Source: Granulicella mallensis
GTDB lineage: Bacteria; Acidobacteriota; Terriglobia; Terriglobales; Acidobacteriaceae
Direction: 5' to 3'
Length of the DNA stretch: 64,000 nucleotides
NCBI RefSeq assembly: GCF_014203225.1
Contig: NZ_JACHIO010000019.1
Span: 62,001 to 126,000, forward strand
Shown: piece by piece, positions 35,655 to 43,682 of the stretch
Position numbering within the stretch: position 1 is the first letter of the stretch
How the letters are laid out: each line of letters starts with the position of its first letter
The notes under the pieces: generated by a model
The model's input: the letters and a program-made list of their open reading frames with translations, nothing else
What the model was told of the DNA's origin: nothing
Databases searched by the model: none
Made by a program: the position numbers and the translations under genes

Positions 35655-35704
35655 AAGCAGATCCCCTGCGGGGATGACAGAAAGAAAAGCAACAACAACG
35701 ACAA
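35655..35704. repeat. Dispersed repeat B copy upstream of nuoE
   Basis: GAAGCAGATCCCCTGCGGGG, then ATGACAGAAAGAAAAGCAAC and AACAACGACAA. It lies between the 103-residue hypothetical gene and nuoE. Like the nuoL-M copy, it carries the CCCC/GGGG variant. Confidence 0.8.
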
Positions 35705-35705
35705 A

Positions 35706-36017
35706 CTACTGCGGCGGGTGCATCATCTCGCGTGCCAGCCGCTCGGCGGCGAGATCCATCTCTTCTTCAGCAGCGTGGTTGAGGCTTACGCTGCCGTTTT
35801 CCTGGAGCGCGAAGGGAACGGCTGCTTCGTCGCTGTGCTGCATCTCGTGTTGCGTGAACTTGAGCCATCTGCTGCCAACGCGGAGGGTGATCTCTTCGGC
35901 GCTGACTTCGACTATGGCATGCTGCGGTGCGTTGAGTCCGTGGGCGGCTGCGTAACTGCGGAGCAGAGACGCCCAAGAGGTCCAGAGTTCGGTGTGGAGC
36001 GCATCGTACATGATCAC
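35706..36017 (-). CDS. Hypothetical small protein A in the nuo operon
   Basis: 103 residues from GTG 36017, overlapping the upstream stop in GTGA, or 101 from ATG 36011, two bases after that stop. No membrane helix, no Cys. The middle has alternating hydrophobics (HAIVEVSAEEITLRVGSRWL) and the end is an acidic helix (LNHAAEEEMDLAAERLAREM). This end resembles the end of the next gene upstream (IVELSGESMNLPNAVERFAA), with the pattern V-x-L-x(4-8)-M-x-L-x2-A-x-E-R-x-A, so the two may be diverged duplicates. Not recognised. Its position between nuoD and nuoE, with tight coupling, suggests co-expression with complex I, perhaps as an assembly factor; this is inference only. Confidence 0.65.
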   Translation of the reverse strand: MIMYDALHTELWTSWASLLRSYAAAHGLNAPQHAIVEVSAEEITLRVGSRWLKFTQHEMQHSDEAAVPFALQENGSVSLNHAAEEEMDLAAERLAREMMHPPQ

Positions 36018-36358
36018 TTCACTACAATCTTTGCTGCGAAACGTTCCACAGCGTTTGGGAGATTCATGCTTTCTCCGCTCAATTCGACGATGCCTTCAGA
36101 CGACATAAACCATGGTTCTGCCACCTGTAGTTCTCCGGTGATTACGTTCCAACTTCCTTTTCCGGTGTCTGTATGCAACCAGACACTCAAGTAACCGCCC
36201 TTTGAGGTCATCGTCAATTCATTTCGCAAGGGCTCGTTTAGTTCTGCTTGTTCAAGTTCTCCCGAAGCTTCCATTGAAGCCAGCCGTGAGCGCAACTGGC
36301 CAACCATAGAATCCCATAATTTATCCCGCGCGATGGTATCTCGCTCGGTTTGGCACAT
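36014..36358 (-). CDS. Hypothetical small protein B in the nuo operon
   Basis: 114 residues. ATG at 36358 shares one base with the nuoD stop (TAATG); its stop overlaps the next start. Predicted soluble: a helical N-terminal half (RDKLWDSMVGQLRSRLASME) and a beta-rich C-terminal half (GGYLSVWLHTDTGKGSWNVI), ending in a short helix (LPNAVERFAAKIVV). One Cys at position 2 only. The C-terminal third looks related to hypothetical protein A downstream. No known family recognised. Codon use is less GC-biased than in nuoD. The coupling on both sides is the main evidence that it is a true gene. Confidence 0.68.
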   Translation of the reverse strand: MCQTERDTIARDKLWDSMVGQLRSRLASMEASGELEQAELNEPLRNELTMTSKGGYLSVWLHTDTGKGSWNVITGELQVAEPWFMSSEGIVELSGESMNLPNAVERFAAKIVVK

Positions 36359-37683
36359 TAGCGGTCAATTGCCCCAAGAACAATATCAATAGAACCGATG
36401 ACGGCAACAACATCGGCGAGAAGTCTGCCCTTGCACATGGTTTCGAGCGCCTGCAGGGTGGCGAAGTCGGCGTTGCGCATATGCACACGGTAGGGCTTGG
36501 CTGTGCCATCGGATACGACGTAGTAGTTCATCATGCCGTGCGGTGCTTCGACCGAACTCGTGGCCTCGCCGGCCGGGACCTGGAAGCCTTCGGTCACGAT
36601 CTTGAAGTGATGGATGAGCGACTCCATCTGCGTCTTCATCTGCTCGCGGTCGGGCAGAATGATCTTCGGAGCGTCGGCCGTGATGCGGCCTTCGGGCAGT
36701 CCATCGAGAGCCTGGAGACAGATCTTTACCGACTCGCGCAGCTCCTGCATACGGACGAGGTAGCGAGCCCAGACGTCCCCTACGGTGGAGGTCGGGACGT
36801 TGAACTGGAACTTCTCGTAGCTGGAATACGGCATATCCCGGCGCAGATCGAAATCGATGCCGGACGCACGCAGGGGAGGACCGGTAACGCCAAGGGCGAT
36901 GGCGTCCGCTGCCGAGAGGAAGCCGACACCCTCCAGGCGCGAGCGCCAGATAGGATTGCCGTTCAGCAGCCCCTCGTACTCCTCGATCTTGGAGGGGAAG
37001 TCCTTGAGGAAGGTGCGAATCTGCTTGTAGAGATCGAGCGGGGGTTCCAGGGACACGCCGCCAATGCGGATGTAGCTGGTCATCATGCGCTGGCCGCTGA
37101 CGGCCTCGAAGATGCGCAGTAACTGCTCGCGCTCACGGAAGCAGTAGAGGAAGACCGTGAGCGCGCCGATGTCCATGGCGTGCGTGCCGAGCCAGACCAG
37201 ATGCGAGTTGATGCGCATCAGTTCGTTGAAGAGCACGCGAAGCCACTGGGCGCGGTCCGGGATTTCGAGTTGCAGCAGCTTCTCTACTGCCAGCGCGTAG
37301 GCCAGGTTGTTGGTCATCGGCGCGAGGTAGTCGATGCGGTCGGTCAGGGGCACGACCTGCTGGTAGAACTTAGCTTCGCAGGTCTTCTCGATGCCGGTGT
37401 GGAGATAGCCGATATCGGGTGCGAGCGAGACGATGGTTTCGCCGTCGATTTCCACGACAAGCCGGAGAACTCCGTGGGTCGAGGGGTGCTGCGGACCCAT
37501 GTTCAGGATCATCGTGTGGTCGGAGATGGCGTCGCTGCCCTTGGGCTTGTGGCCGGAGACGGACTCTTCGACGACATCTTTTACGTCGGGGACGATGAGG
37601 TCTTCGGCGTTGCGAAAGCCGGCGAGCGTGGCTCCGGTCGTGTCGCGTACGGCGGGTTTCTCGAGATCTTCTACAAATGCCAT
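36358..37683 (-). CDS. nuoD: NADH-quinone oxidoreductase subunit D
   Basis: 441-residue subunit derived from [NiFe]-hydrogenase large subunits; it forms the quinone site with NuoB and NuoH. Motifs: LNMGPQHPSTHGVLRLVVEI (quinone-binding His), PDIGYLHTGIEKTCE, and MRINSHLVWLGTHAMDIGAL. The C-terminal DIVLGAIDR is the usual ending. An N-terminal extension of about 50 residues precedes the core. ATG 37683 shares a base with the nuoC stop. Confidence 0.97.
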   Translation of the reverse strand: MAFVEDLEKPAVRDTTGATLAGFRNAEDLIVPDVKDVVEESVSGHKPKGSDAISDHTMILNMGPQHPSTHGVLRLVVEIDGETIVSLAPDIGYLHTGIEKTCEAKFYQQVVPLTDRIDYLAPMTNNLAYALAVEKLLQLEIPDRAQWLRVLFNELMRINSHLVWLGTHAMDIGALTVFLYCFREREQLLRIFEAVSGQRMMTSYIRIGGVSLEPPLDLYKQIRTFLKDFPSKIEEYEGLLNGNPIWRSRLEGVGFLSAADAIALGVTGPPLRASGIDFDLRRDMPYSSYEKFQFNVPTSTVGDVWARYLVRMQELRESVKICLQALDGLPEGRITADAPKIILPDREQMKTQMESLIHHFKIVTEGFQVPAGEATSSVEAPHGMMNYYVVSDGTAKPYRVHMRNADFATLQALETMCKGRLLADVVAVIGSIDIVLGAIDR

Positions 37684-38189
37684 TAGCGGTATCCCTCTAC
37701 GGGGTAGTCCTTGCGGAGTGGATGGCCTTCCCAGTTGTCGGGCATCATGATGCGGGTCAGGCGTGGGTGGCCGCCGAAGTGAACGCCGAAGAGGTCGAAG
37801 ACTTCGCGCTCGTAGAAGTTGGCCGAGGGCCAGACGGAGGTGATGGAGTCGATGCTCTGGCCTTCCGCGATGCGGGCGACGAGCCGGATGCGCTGCTTCA
37901 GGCCGAAGCTGAGGATCGAGTAGCTGATCTGAAAGCGCGGCTCGGTGGGGTACCAGTCAACGGCGGTGACATCTTCGAGGAAGTTGTAGCCCGCTGCCTG
38001 CGCGGCTTTGGCGGCGGCGATGATGGTGTCGGGCGCTACAGTAAGGGTGAGCTCTTGGCGATCCCACTTGGCATCGACGATGAGGTCGGCCAGGCCTTTG
38101 ATGGCGGCGTGGTCAGCCAGTGCGGCGGTAACGGCTTCTTTGCCGAAACAGGCCTCGGGGGTAGCGGGATTGGTGATTGCGTCAGCCAT
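37683..38189 (-). CDS. nuoC: NADH-quinone oxidoreductase subunit C
   Basis: 168-residue soluble subunit (30-kDa type). Recognised by FLEDVTAVDWYPTEPRFQIS, WPSANFYEREVFDLFGVHFG and HPRLTRIMMPDNWEGHPLRK, the signature at the C-terminus. ATG at 38189, only 6 bp after the nuoA stop. nuoB would normally lie between them but does not. Coupled to nuoD by TAATG. Confidence 0.96.
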   Translation of the reverse strand: MADAITNPATPEACFGKEAVTAALADHAAIKGLADLIVDAKWDRQELTLTVAPDTIIAAAKAAQAAGYNFLEDVTAVDWYPTEPRFQISYSILSFGLKQRIRLVARIAEGQSIDSITSVWPSANFYEREVFDLFGVHFGGHPRLTRIMMPDNWEGHPLRKDYPVEGYR

Positions 38190-38195
38190 AAATTC

Positions 38196-38609
38196 CTAGA
38201 GGTCCGCCTTATCGTTCGACCAGTTGAGGATGCCCTTCTTCCAGACGTAGAAGAGGCCGACGGCTACGAAGCCGATGTAGACCAGCATCTCCCAGAAGCC
38301 GAAGAGGCGCGAGCCGGTGATGCCGGGCAGGCGGCGATAGATGACCGCCCACGGAAGCATGAAGACGGCTTCGACGTCGAAGAGGATGAAGAGCATCGCC
38401 ACCATGTAGAAGCGGACGGAGAAGCGGCCGCGGGCGTCGCCGACCGGGTCCATGCCACACTCATAGGCTCCGAGCTTGGTGCGCGAGCGCTTGTGTTTGC
38501 CAATAAGGAACGAGGCTCCAACCATGCCGCCGGCGAGGCCCACGGCGACGAGGATCTGAAGCACGAGAGGAAGATATTGCCAGATGTATGGGTAGCTCTG
38601 CATGGGCAT
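38196..38609 (-). CDS. nuoA: NADH-quinone oxidoreductase subunit A
   Basis: 137-residue membrane subunit, three helices. Family signature: TKLGAYECGMDPVGDARGRF, with the conserved Cys of the TMH1-2 loop, then SVRFYMVAMLFILFDVEAVF with two acidic residues. Start chosen at ATG 38609 (MPMQSYPYIW), with ATG 38603 as alternative; the longest frame would need a TTG at 38636. First gene of the nuo operon. Its promoter should lie in 38610-38758, where I see no convincing hexamers. Confidence 0.95.
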   Translation of the reverse strand: MPMQSYPYIWQYLPLVLQILVAVGLAGGMVGASFLIGKHKRSRTKLGAYECGMDPVGDARGRFSVRFYMVAMLFILFDVEAVFMLPWAVIYRRLPGITGSRLFGFWEMLVYIGFVAVGLFYVWKKGILNWSNDKADL

Positions 38610-38758
38610 TTTTAAGTGTAGGAGTGAGTCGGTCAAGGGTCAAGCAGCGAACGGGGATAAGGGGTTGCGAGGGGCGATTAGCGGGTGGTGATTTGTAAAT
38701 GGGGTTTGGCGCTCGTTTGGAAATGTATCCCAGCCGGCTTGAAAGGCTTTTTCGTTCC

Positions 38759-39742
38759 TCACAGCAGCGAGCTATACCAGGCGATCAGCGGAGCACCAAA
38801 GAGCGCGGCAACAAGGCCTCCGATGCTGATAAACGTGCCCAGCGGCAGACGGGTTGTGGCGGTGGCCTGGCGACGGACCATCAGAGTGAGGCCGTAAGCA
38901 GCGGTGAGGATGACTCCGACGAAGAGCGCAAGGATCGCGGGCCAGAAGCCAAGGAAGGCCGCAATCATGGCGAGCAGCTTGACGTCTCCCAGGCCAAGGC
39001 CGTCGCGATGGCGAACGGCCTTGTAGATGGCGCGGATGGCGAGCAGGAGCAGGGCGACTCCCACGATGGCGGCGAGGCGGCCGAAGACAAGATGTTCGGG
39101 GCCAGTAAGGAAGACGTTGCCCTTGGCGACGAAGGAGCCGGGGCTCGACATGCGCAAGCTGTGACGCGGGTTGAGCTTGATCTCGTCCTGGCCAGGACCA
39201 AGGAAGATGGCCTGTGCGCAGACGAGGAAAAAGCCGATGGCTGCGCCGGTGAGGGTGAAGGCGTCGGGGAGGGTGTAGGTCTGCCAGTCCATGACGAGCA
39301 GGCCGATGAGAAGGAAGCCGAGGATGAGAAGCCCGATCAGCGTTGTAGCTTGTTCTGCTCTCCATACTCCCAGAGGAGGGCCGAAGTCGACTGTCATCCA
39401 GTTTGATGTACACAGCCTATAAATCGGGACAGAAAGAACGAGAAACCAGAGCCCTATTGCAAGTTCCACCAGCGGATAGCGCCATGGGATTGGCGTTTTG
39501 CATTGTCTGCAATGAGCACGGAGAAGAATCCAGCTCAATATCGGGATGTTGTCATACCAGCGAATCGTCTGCTTGCAATTTGGGCAGTGGGAGCGCGGAC
39601 TGTTGATACTCCGATGGTCAGGTAGACGTGAGATGCAGACGTTCAGGAAGCTGCCGAAGAGCAGGCCCAGGATGAGAGCTGAAAGCTCGAAGGTCAGAGG
39701 CACAATTTGTACCAGGGTCTCGAACTCTACGAACGACGGCAT
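38759..39742 (-). CDS. pilD: Prepilin peptidase (type IV leader peptidase/methyltransferase)
   Basis: 327-residue polytopic aspartic protease that cuts leader peptides of type IV pilins or type II secretion pseudopilins and N-methylates them. The N-terminal domain has GLLFGSFLNVCISRLP and the zinc pairs CPNC (HCPNCKQTIRWYDNIP) and CRQC (HCRQCKTPIPWRYP). The catalytic Asp residues are in LLVMDWQTYTLPD and DGLGLGDVKLLAMIAAFLG. The full bifunctional architecture is therefore kept. An insertion of about 50 residues (about 195-245) between the two Asp motifs is longer than usual. No pilin genes are adjacent. Confidence 0.94.
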   Translation of the reverse strand: MPSFVEFETLVQIVPLTFELSALILGLLFGSFLNVCISRLPDHRSINSPRSHCPNCKQTIRWYDNIPILSWILLRAHCRQCKTPIPWRYPLVELAIGLWFLVLSVPIYRLCTSNWMTVDFGPPLGVWRAEQATTLIGLLILGFLLIGLLVMDWQTYTLPDAFTLTGAAIGFFLVCAQAIFLGPGQDEIKLNPRHSLRMSSPGSFVAKGNVFLTGPEHLVFGRLAAIVGVALLLLAIRAIYKAVRHRDGLGLGDVKLLAMIAAFLGFWPAILALFVGVILTAAYGLTLMVRRQATATTRLPLGTFISIGGLVAALFGAPLIAWYSSLL

Positions 39743-39792
39743 GGATCGAGTATAGGGTGCGTATTCGTGTTCTCGGAATAGTCACGAAGATT

Positions 39793-40236
39793 TCAAAAGG
39801 GAAGTAGCAGTAACGGGATGACGATACCAGCGAGCAGCAGGCCGGTAACGAGAAGCTTGCTGCGCTCGTATTTGTAGGCCATGTAGATGCCTGTTCCTGT
39901 CGAGATGAAGAGCCCGATGGCAACCAGCAGAAAGAAGCTCTTCAGCGGAAGATGGTTCTTCTCTTTGGGGACAGGCTGGGCTGCAGGATCGGGTGCCTTA
40001 TCGGGCTTAGGGGTGTCGGCTTTGAGTTTGCGGACGGGGACGATGGTGGTCTGTTTCTTGTGTACCTGTCCCAGCATCACGATCCATGCGGGCGGCTTAT
40101 AGCTGCTGCCCTGTGTCGTCTCGTGCAGGCTGAAGGTCTGCAAGGCTCCCGTGAAGGAAAAGAAGAGAAGGGCCGGTGCAATGAACAGCCCGACGTAGCG
40201 ATGTATCTGGCGAAAGAGTTTCAGGGAGTTGGCCAT
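39793..40236 (-). CDS. PepSY-associated membrane protein, short
   Basis: 147 residues with an N-terminal helix (VGLFIAPALLFFSFTGALQ, about 15-33), a periplasmic Pro/Lys-rich segment (about 40-95), and two further helices at the C-terminus (SFFLLVAIGLFISTGTGIYM and LLVTGLLLAGIVIPLLLLPF). The start LFRQIHRYVGLFIAPALLFFSFTGAL matches the PepSY_TM family, whose full members are much longer and are linked to iron-siderophore reduction or metal handling. This one lacks the periplasmic PepSY repeats, so it is a minimal version. It lies 34 bp after the porin gene in the same direction. Confidence 0.75.
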   Translation of the reverse strand: MANSLKLFRQIHRYVGLFIAPALLFFSFTGALQTFSLHETTQGSSYKPPAWIVMLGQVHKKQTTIVPVRKLKADTPKPDKAPDPAAQPVPKEKNHLPLKSFFLLVAIGLFISTGTGIYMAYKYERSKLLVTGLLLAGIVIPLLLLPF

Positions 40237-40269
40237 GGCATTGAATGGAGTCTACGGGATAGGGGTGCG

Positions 40270-41718
40270 CTAGAAGTCCACGTGCGTGCGGATGCTGAAC
40301 ATGGCTACCGGCCCGCGGTCCTGGTTGTAGCCGGGGTGGGCGATGAGTTGCACGTCGAATGCGGTGAACAGGCCGCGCCAGTTGTGTGCGGTGTAGTAGG
40401 CCTCAAGGATGTCTTCGCGGGCGTAGTTCAGCTTGCCGTCGCCGAGCAGAAAACCAAGTCCGCCCAGCGCCAGGTATTGCTGATGGTCGCGCTTGATAGC
40501 GTTCGAGATGCCGGCGAGCCCGACCTTGTCGTTGGGCCGCGACCAGCGGTTGCCGGCGAGGTCGCCTCCGAGTTCGAAGGTCTGGTCGACCTCGGTGTAG
40601 GCGAAGCTCTGGTGCTGACCTTCATTCCAGCCGAAGCGGCCGAAGGTGCGGAGGTCCTGCGTCAACTCCTGTTCGAAGTTGAGTCCGAAGCCGTACTTCA
40701 CTGTTGTGCCGGGGGCGTGAGCGGTGATGACGGGGACGGCGGAGGGGTCGCCGTTGGCACGGGCGGTAAGGGCTGCGTCGATAGCGTCGCGATACACGCC
40801 CATGTCGGCGTGGTTTACGAAGCTGAGCAGGCGGACGGCGCCTTTGCGCTCCGGCGATAGCAGACGTTCGGGCAGGAAGGCGAAGGGCGTCTTGCGATAC
40901 TCGAACTCGTAGTTGTCGCCACGCGCGCGGCGAAGATTCCAGTCGAGATCGACGCCGTTGGCTACGGTGGGCATCAGGCCGAAAACGTAGCGGGCAGACC
41001 AGTGGATGTCGTCGTACTCGGTGACGAAGGCGTAGGTGTAGCCACGGGTATCGGCGGCGTAGTCCCACGCGCCGTTGTTGTCAGCGGTCCAGTTCAGAAA
41101 CTGGAGGTGCGAGTCGGAGCCGGGACCGTTGACGTCGAGGACGTCGGGAAGACTCATTCGTCCGACGCGCAGGTCGAAGCGCCTCTCCGGGACTTTGGTT
41201 GCGAGTGAGAGCTGGGTGCGCTGCGTGTCGATGAGCTTGTCGGTCAGGCCGATGGTCTGATGCAGTTGGACACGCGCGGTATAGGGCACCGAACCGAGGT
41301 TCGGATTGCGGACGACATCCAGGTTCGTGAAGCCGGCCAGTCCCAGGGCTTCGGATACACCGCGGCCGCCCGAGCTTTCGAGGTTGTAGATGGCGTCGGT
41401 GTTGTAGCGCAGGTTGTGGTGCAGTTGCAGGCCGAGGAAGAGAGTGCCGACCATCGAGACCTTGTACTCGCCGCGTGCGAGCAGGGAGTTGGTGCCCTCA
41501 TAGGGAGAATGGAAGCCGGGATGGCCCTGGAAGATGATGTTCGCCTGGCCTGCAATCAGGTAGCGCGAGGTATCGGTGTGCGGAAAGATCGTGACCTGCG
41601 GTGCGGTGACTTCGGGGTCAGGGGCTTGTGCAGGCGGTTGCTGCGCGTAGGCCGTCGAAACGGCAAAGAGGCAGGGAATCAGCAGGGTTCGCGCGGCTTT
41701 GCGGAAGGTCATAGGCAT
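40270..41718 (-). CDS. OprB-like outer-membrane carbohydrate porin
   Basis: About 482 residues from ATG 41718 (MPMTFRKAARTLL). A signal peptide ends at STAYAQQ, and a Pro-rich linker follows. The rest is typical outer-membrane beta-barrel sequence. FDLRVGRMSLPDVLDVNGPG, HLQFLNWTADNNGAWDYAAD and GNRWSRPNDKVGLAGISNAI follow the pattern of the OprB carbohydrate-selective porin family. It ends in VAMFSIRTHVDF with a terminal Phe, the BAM recognition signal. The ATG lies two bases after the stop of a 92-codon ORF (TGATCATG), which suggests translational coupling. Substrate unknown; the PepSY neighbour could hint at metals. Confidence 0.85.
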   Translation of the reverse strand: MPMTFRKAARTLLIPCLFAVSTAYAQQPPAQAPDPEVTAPQVTIFPHTDTSRYLIAGQANIIFQGHPGFHSPYEGTNSLLARGEYKVSMVGTLFLGLQLHHNLRYNTDAIYNLESSGGRGVSEALGLAGFTNLDVVRNPNLGSVPYTARVQLHQTIGLTDKLIDTQRTQLSLATKVPERRFDLRVGRMSLPDVLDVNGPGSDSHLQFLNWTADNNGAWDYAADTRGYTYAFVTEYDDIHWSARYVFGLMPTVANGVDLDWNLRRARGDNYEFEYRKTPFAFLPERLLSPERKGAVRLLSFVNHADMGVYRDAIDAALTARANGDPSAVPVITAHAPGTTVKYGFGLNFEQELTQDLRTFGRFGWNEGQHQSFAYTEVDQTFELGGDLAGNRWSRPNDKVGLAGISNAIKRDHQQYLALGGLGFLLGDGKLNYAREDILEAYYTAHNWRGLFTAFDVQLIAHPGYNQDRGPVAMFSIRTHVDF

Positions 41719-41720
41719 GA

Positions 41721-41999
41721 TCACGAGTGGCTGGGGCAGGCAATACTGTACCGGAACGTTGTAAGGCAGAGATGAAATGGCCGCCAAGGGAGGAATCTCC
41801 GCATGGCGGGCCGGGTTCTTTCAGGCTCGTCTGGAGCTGAAGCGGGAGCCGGACAATCGTCGGCCAAACGCATCCAGATGCCTGCAAATGGGCAGCGTTC
41901 ATCGCCGGTTTCGACAAAGGTGCGTGTCAGACTAATGGCGCGCATTTTGGGGGATATGGGAGGAGTTTCTGCTTTACGGCGTAAAAATAGGAAGTTCAT
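41721..41999 (-). CDS. 92-residue ORF coupled to the porin gene
   Basis: ATG at 41999 with AAAGGAG seven bases before it; stop TGA two bases before the porin ATG. The product (MNFLFLRRKAETPPISPKMR...) has four Cys, many Pro and Arg, and ends SIACPSHS. It has no clear fold or membrane helix and does not look like a conserved globular protein. It may be a short leader ORF that sets porin translation, or an unannotated small protein. The Shine-Dalgarno and coupling are real in the sequence; function is unknown. Confidence 0.4.
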   Translation of the reverse strand: MNFLFLRRKAETPPISPKMRAISLTRTFVETGDERCPFAGIWMRLADDCPAPASAPDEPERTRPAMRRFLPWRPFHLCLTTFRYSIACPSHS

Positions 42000-42032
42000 G
42001 GGAGCACTCCTTTCTGCGGTCTTTTGCGTGGA

Positions 42033-42063
42033 TTGTCTATAGTGTATCCCCATAGGGTATAGG
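42033..42063 (+). promoter_or_regulatory. MerR-type promoter/operator candidate
   Basis: TTGTCT (42033-42038) and TATAGG (42058-42063) are separated by 19 bp, the over-long spacer typical of MerR-family promoters. The spacer TATAGTGTATCCCCATAGGG resembles Cd/Pb-type MerR operators (TATAGTGxxTxxAGGGT). The CCCCATAGGG core also has the CCC-N3-GGG symmetry of CsoR sites. It could serve the plus-strand ORF at 42100 or, in reverse, the porin operon. No MerR or CsoR gene is in the window. Confidence 0.45.
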
Positions 42064-42099
42064 AAGCCCATCGCATCCAACGTGAAGAGGAGATGAAAT

Positions 42100-42294
42100 A
42101 TGGGCATGCTCGCGAATGGGGCAAGAGGATCAAGCATGCCAAGGTTGGAGTGCCATAGAAGGCATAGTGCCTCAGACTTGATCTCCATCGCGAACACTGG
42201 TATTTTCTTTTCAACACGGGAAAGGAGGATGGTCCAGCCTATGAAGATTGATTGTTTCAGTTGCAACAACCAACGTGAGGTGACTGAGGCTTAG
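42100..42294 (+). CDS. 64-residue ORF with CxxC ending, downstream of MerR-type site
   Basis: ATG at 42100 with GAGGAG eight bases upstream. The last 17 codons, MKIDCFSCNNQREVTEA, contain CxxC and could be translated alone from an internal ATG at 42244 with AAAGGAGG about 12 bases before it. No family recognised; the middle of the longer reading is not protein-like. If real, the CxxC and the MerR-like site upstream hint at metal response. Low confidence. Confidence 0.3.
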   Translation: MGMLANGARGSSMPRLECHRRHSASDLISIANTGIFFSTRERRMVQPMKIDCFSCNNQREVTEA

Positions 42295-42473
42295 AGCATT
42301 CGTTGCTCTAGTCCTGGCGGCTTTTCGTAGTAATGACAAGTCCTCGCCGAGGCCCATCCGAGAACGGATGCCTCAGGTCAATCCCAACAGATCACCGCAA
42401 GACGGCTCGCTCCTTTACTGGGGCGGGCCGTTTGTGTCTAGAGGACAGCTTGACCGGTGGTAGACTGGCCGCA

Positions 42474-43678
42474 ATGACGGGAAAAACGAGGGAAGAGTCT
42501 CACCTAGCAGCACTTGATGGGCTCCGTGGTCTCGCCATCTTGCTGGTACTGCTCTTCCATATGTTTGCCCGACCGGAGATCCAGAATCCCAATTGGATGA
42601 CCAAAACGTTCAACCAGGTGACGTTGTTTGGTTGGACAGGGGTGGATCTGTTTTTCGTGCTCTCCGGATTTTTGATTACACGCATCCTGCTCGACGCTAA
42701 GACCTCGACGAACTTTTTCAAAGTCTTCTATATGCGCCGGGTGCTGCGCATCTTTCCGCTCTACTACTTGAGCCTTATCACTGTCTTTTGGCTATGGCCA
42801 TTGTTCAAATCGCACGCTGGGGCGCTCAACGGTAACGCCGGCGGTCATGTAGGTCTGACGGAGCAGCTTTGGTATTGGTTGAATCTGGTGAATTGGCGTA
42901 CTGCCTTTCATCCGATGATCGTCCCGCTTCTCTCCCATTACTGGACGCTTTCTATCGAAGAGCAGTTTTACGCAGTGTGGCCGGCGGTGGTCTACTTCCT
43001 GAACGAGAAACGGCTTGCCCTGGTGTCGATGGCTGGAATCGTGTCGGTGCTCATTCTGCGCAACCTGCCCATTGTCCAGGCGTTTGCAGCTACACACGAC
43101 AATTTTTTATACCGATTGACCCCGTTTAGGATGGACTCGTTGCTCTTTGGCGGTCTGCTGGCGATCTTGTACAAGCACGTCGACGGGGCAAAACTGCTTC
43201 GCTGGGCAGTACCCATTTTTGCTGTGAGTCTGGCTTTGTTGATATGGAAGGCGCAGCCGTCCGCGGCACAGGGCGCGATTACCTTCACTGGGTTCGCTGT
43301 CTTTTACTCGTCGCTGCTGACAATCTGCCTTACAAGCAAAATGGCAGGGGCTATCTTTCGGACCAGACTGCTGCGCGGCATGGGCAAGTACAGCTACAGC
43401 GTCTATCTGATACACCCGTCGGTGCTGGTTTTGATGGATGCTCTCATCATTCGCCGTCTCCAAAATCATCTGCTGCCAGGGCATCCTATGGGGCCCAATT
43501 GATTTTTACGCTGCTCAATATTTGTGTGTGTTTCGGTATTGCGCGGATCACGTGGGTATTGATTGAGTCGCCGATTCTTCGACTGAAACGGCACTTCCGC
43601 TATACCTATCGAGATGATCAAGCGCTTAAAGGTGAAACCGGGCCAGTTTCATCTGCTGTCGCGATCGAATTAGGATGA
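42474..43678 (+). pseudogene. Acyltransferase 3 family membrane protein, frameshifted near the C-terminus
   Basis: The first frame (ATG 42474 to TGA 43502) gives 342 residues with the acyltransferase-3 hallmarks: LAALDGLRGLAILLVLLFHM (catalytic His), GWTGVDLFFVLSGFLITRIL, YMRRVLRIFPLYYLSL and SHYWTLSIEEQFYAVWP. It ends abruptly in PGHPMGPN. The missing last helix is encoded in the next frame up to 43678: ASYGAQLIFTLLNICVCFGI, then ARITWVLIESPILRLKRHF. One base added near 43479-43483, in the GGG of CCAGGGCATCC, would restore a normal 400-residue protein. This is either a young pseudogene, a sequencing error in a G-run, or a frameshifting site. Members O-acetylate or O-succinylate sugars and lipids. 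Confidence 0.8.
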
Positions 43679-43682
43679 GGAT

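Noticed and set aside
33782-35677. 631-codon open frame opposite nuoF/nuoE
   Set aside because: Antisense shadow; it runs across two genes and a repeat and has no motif.
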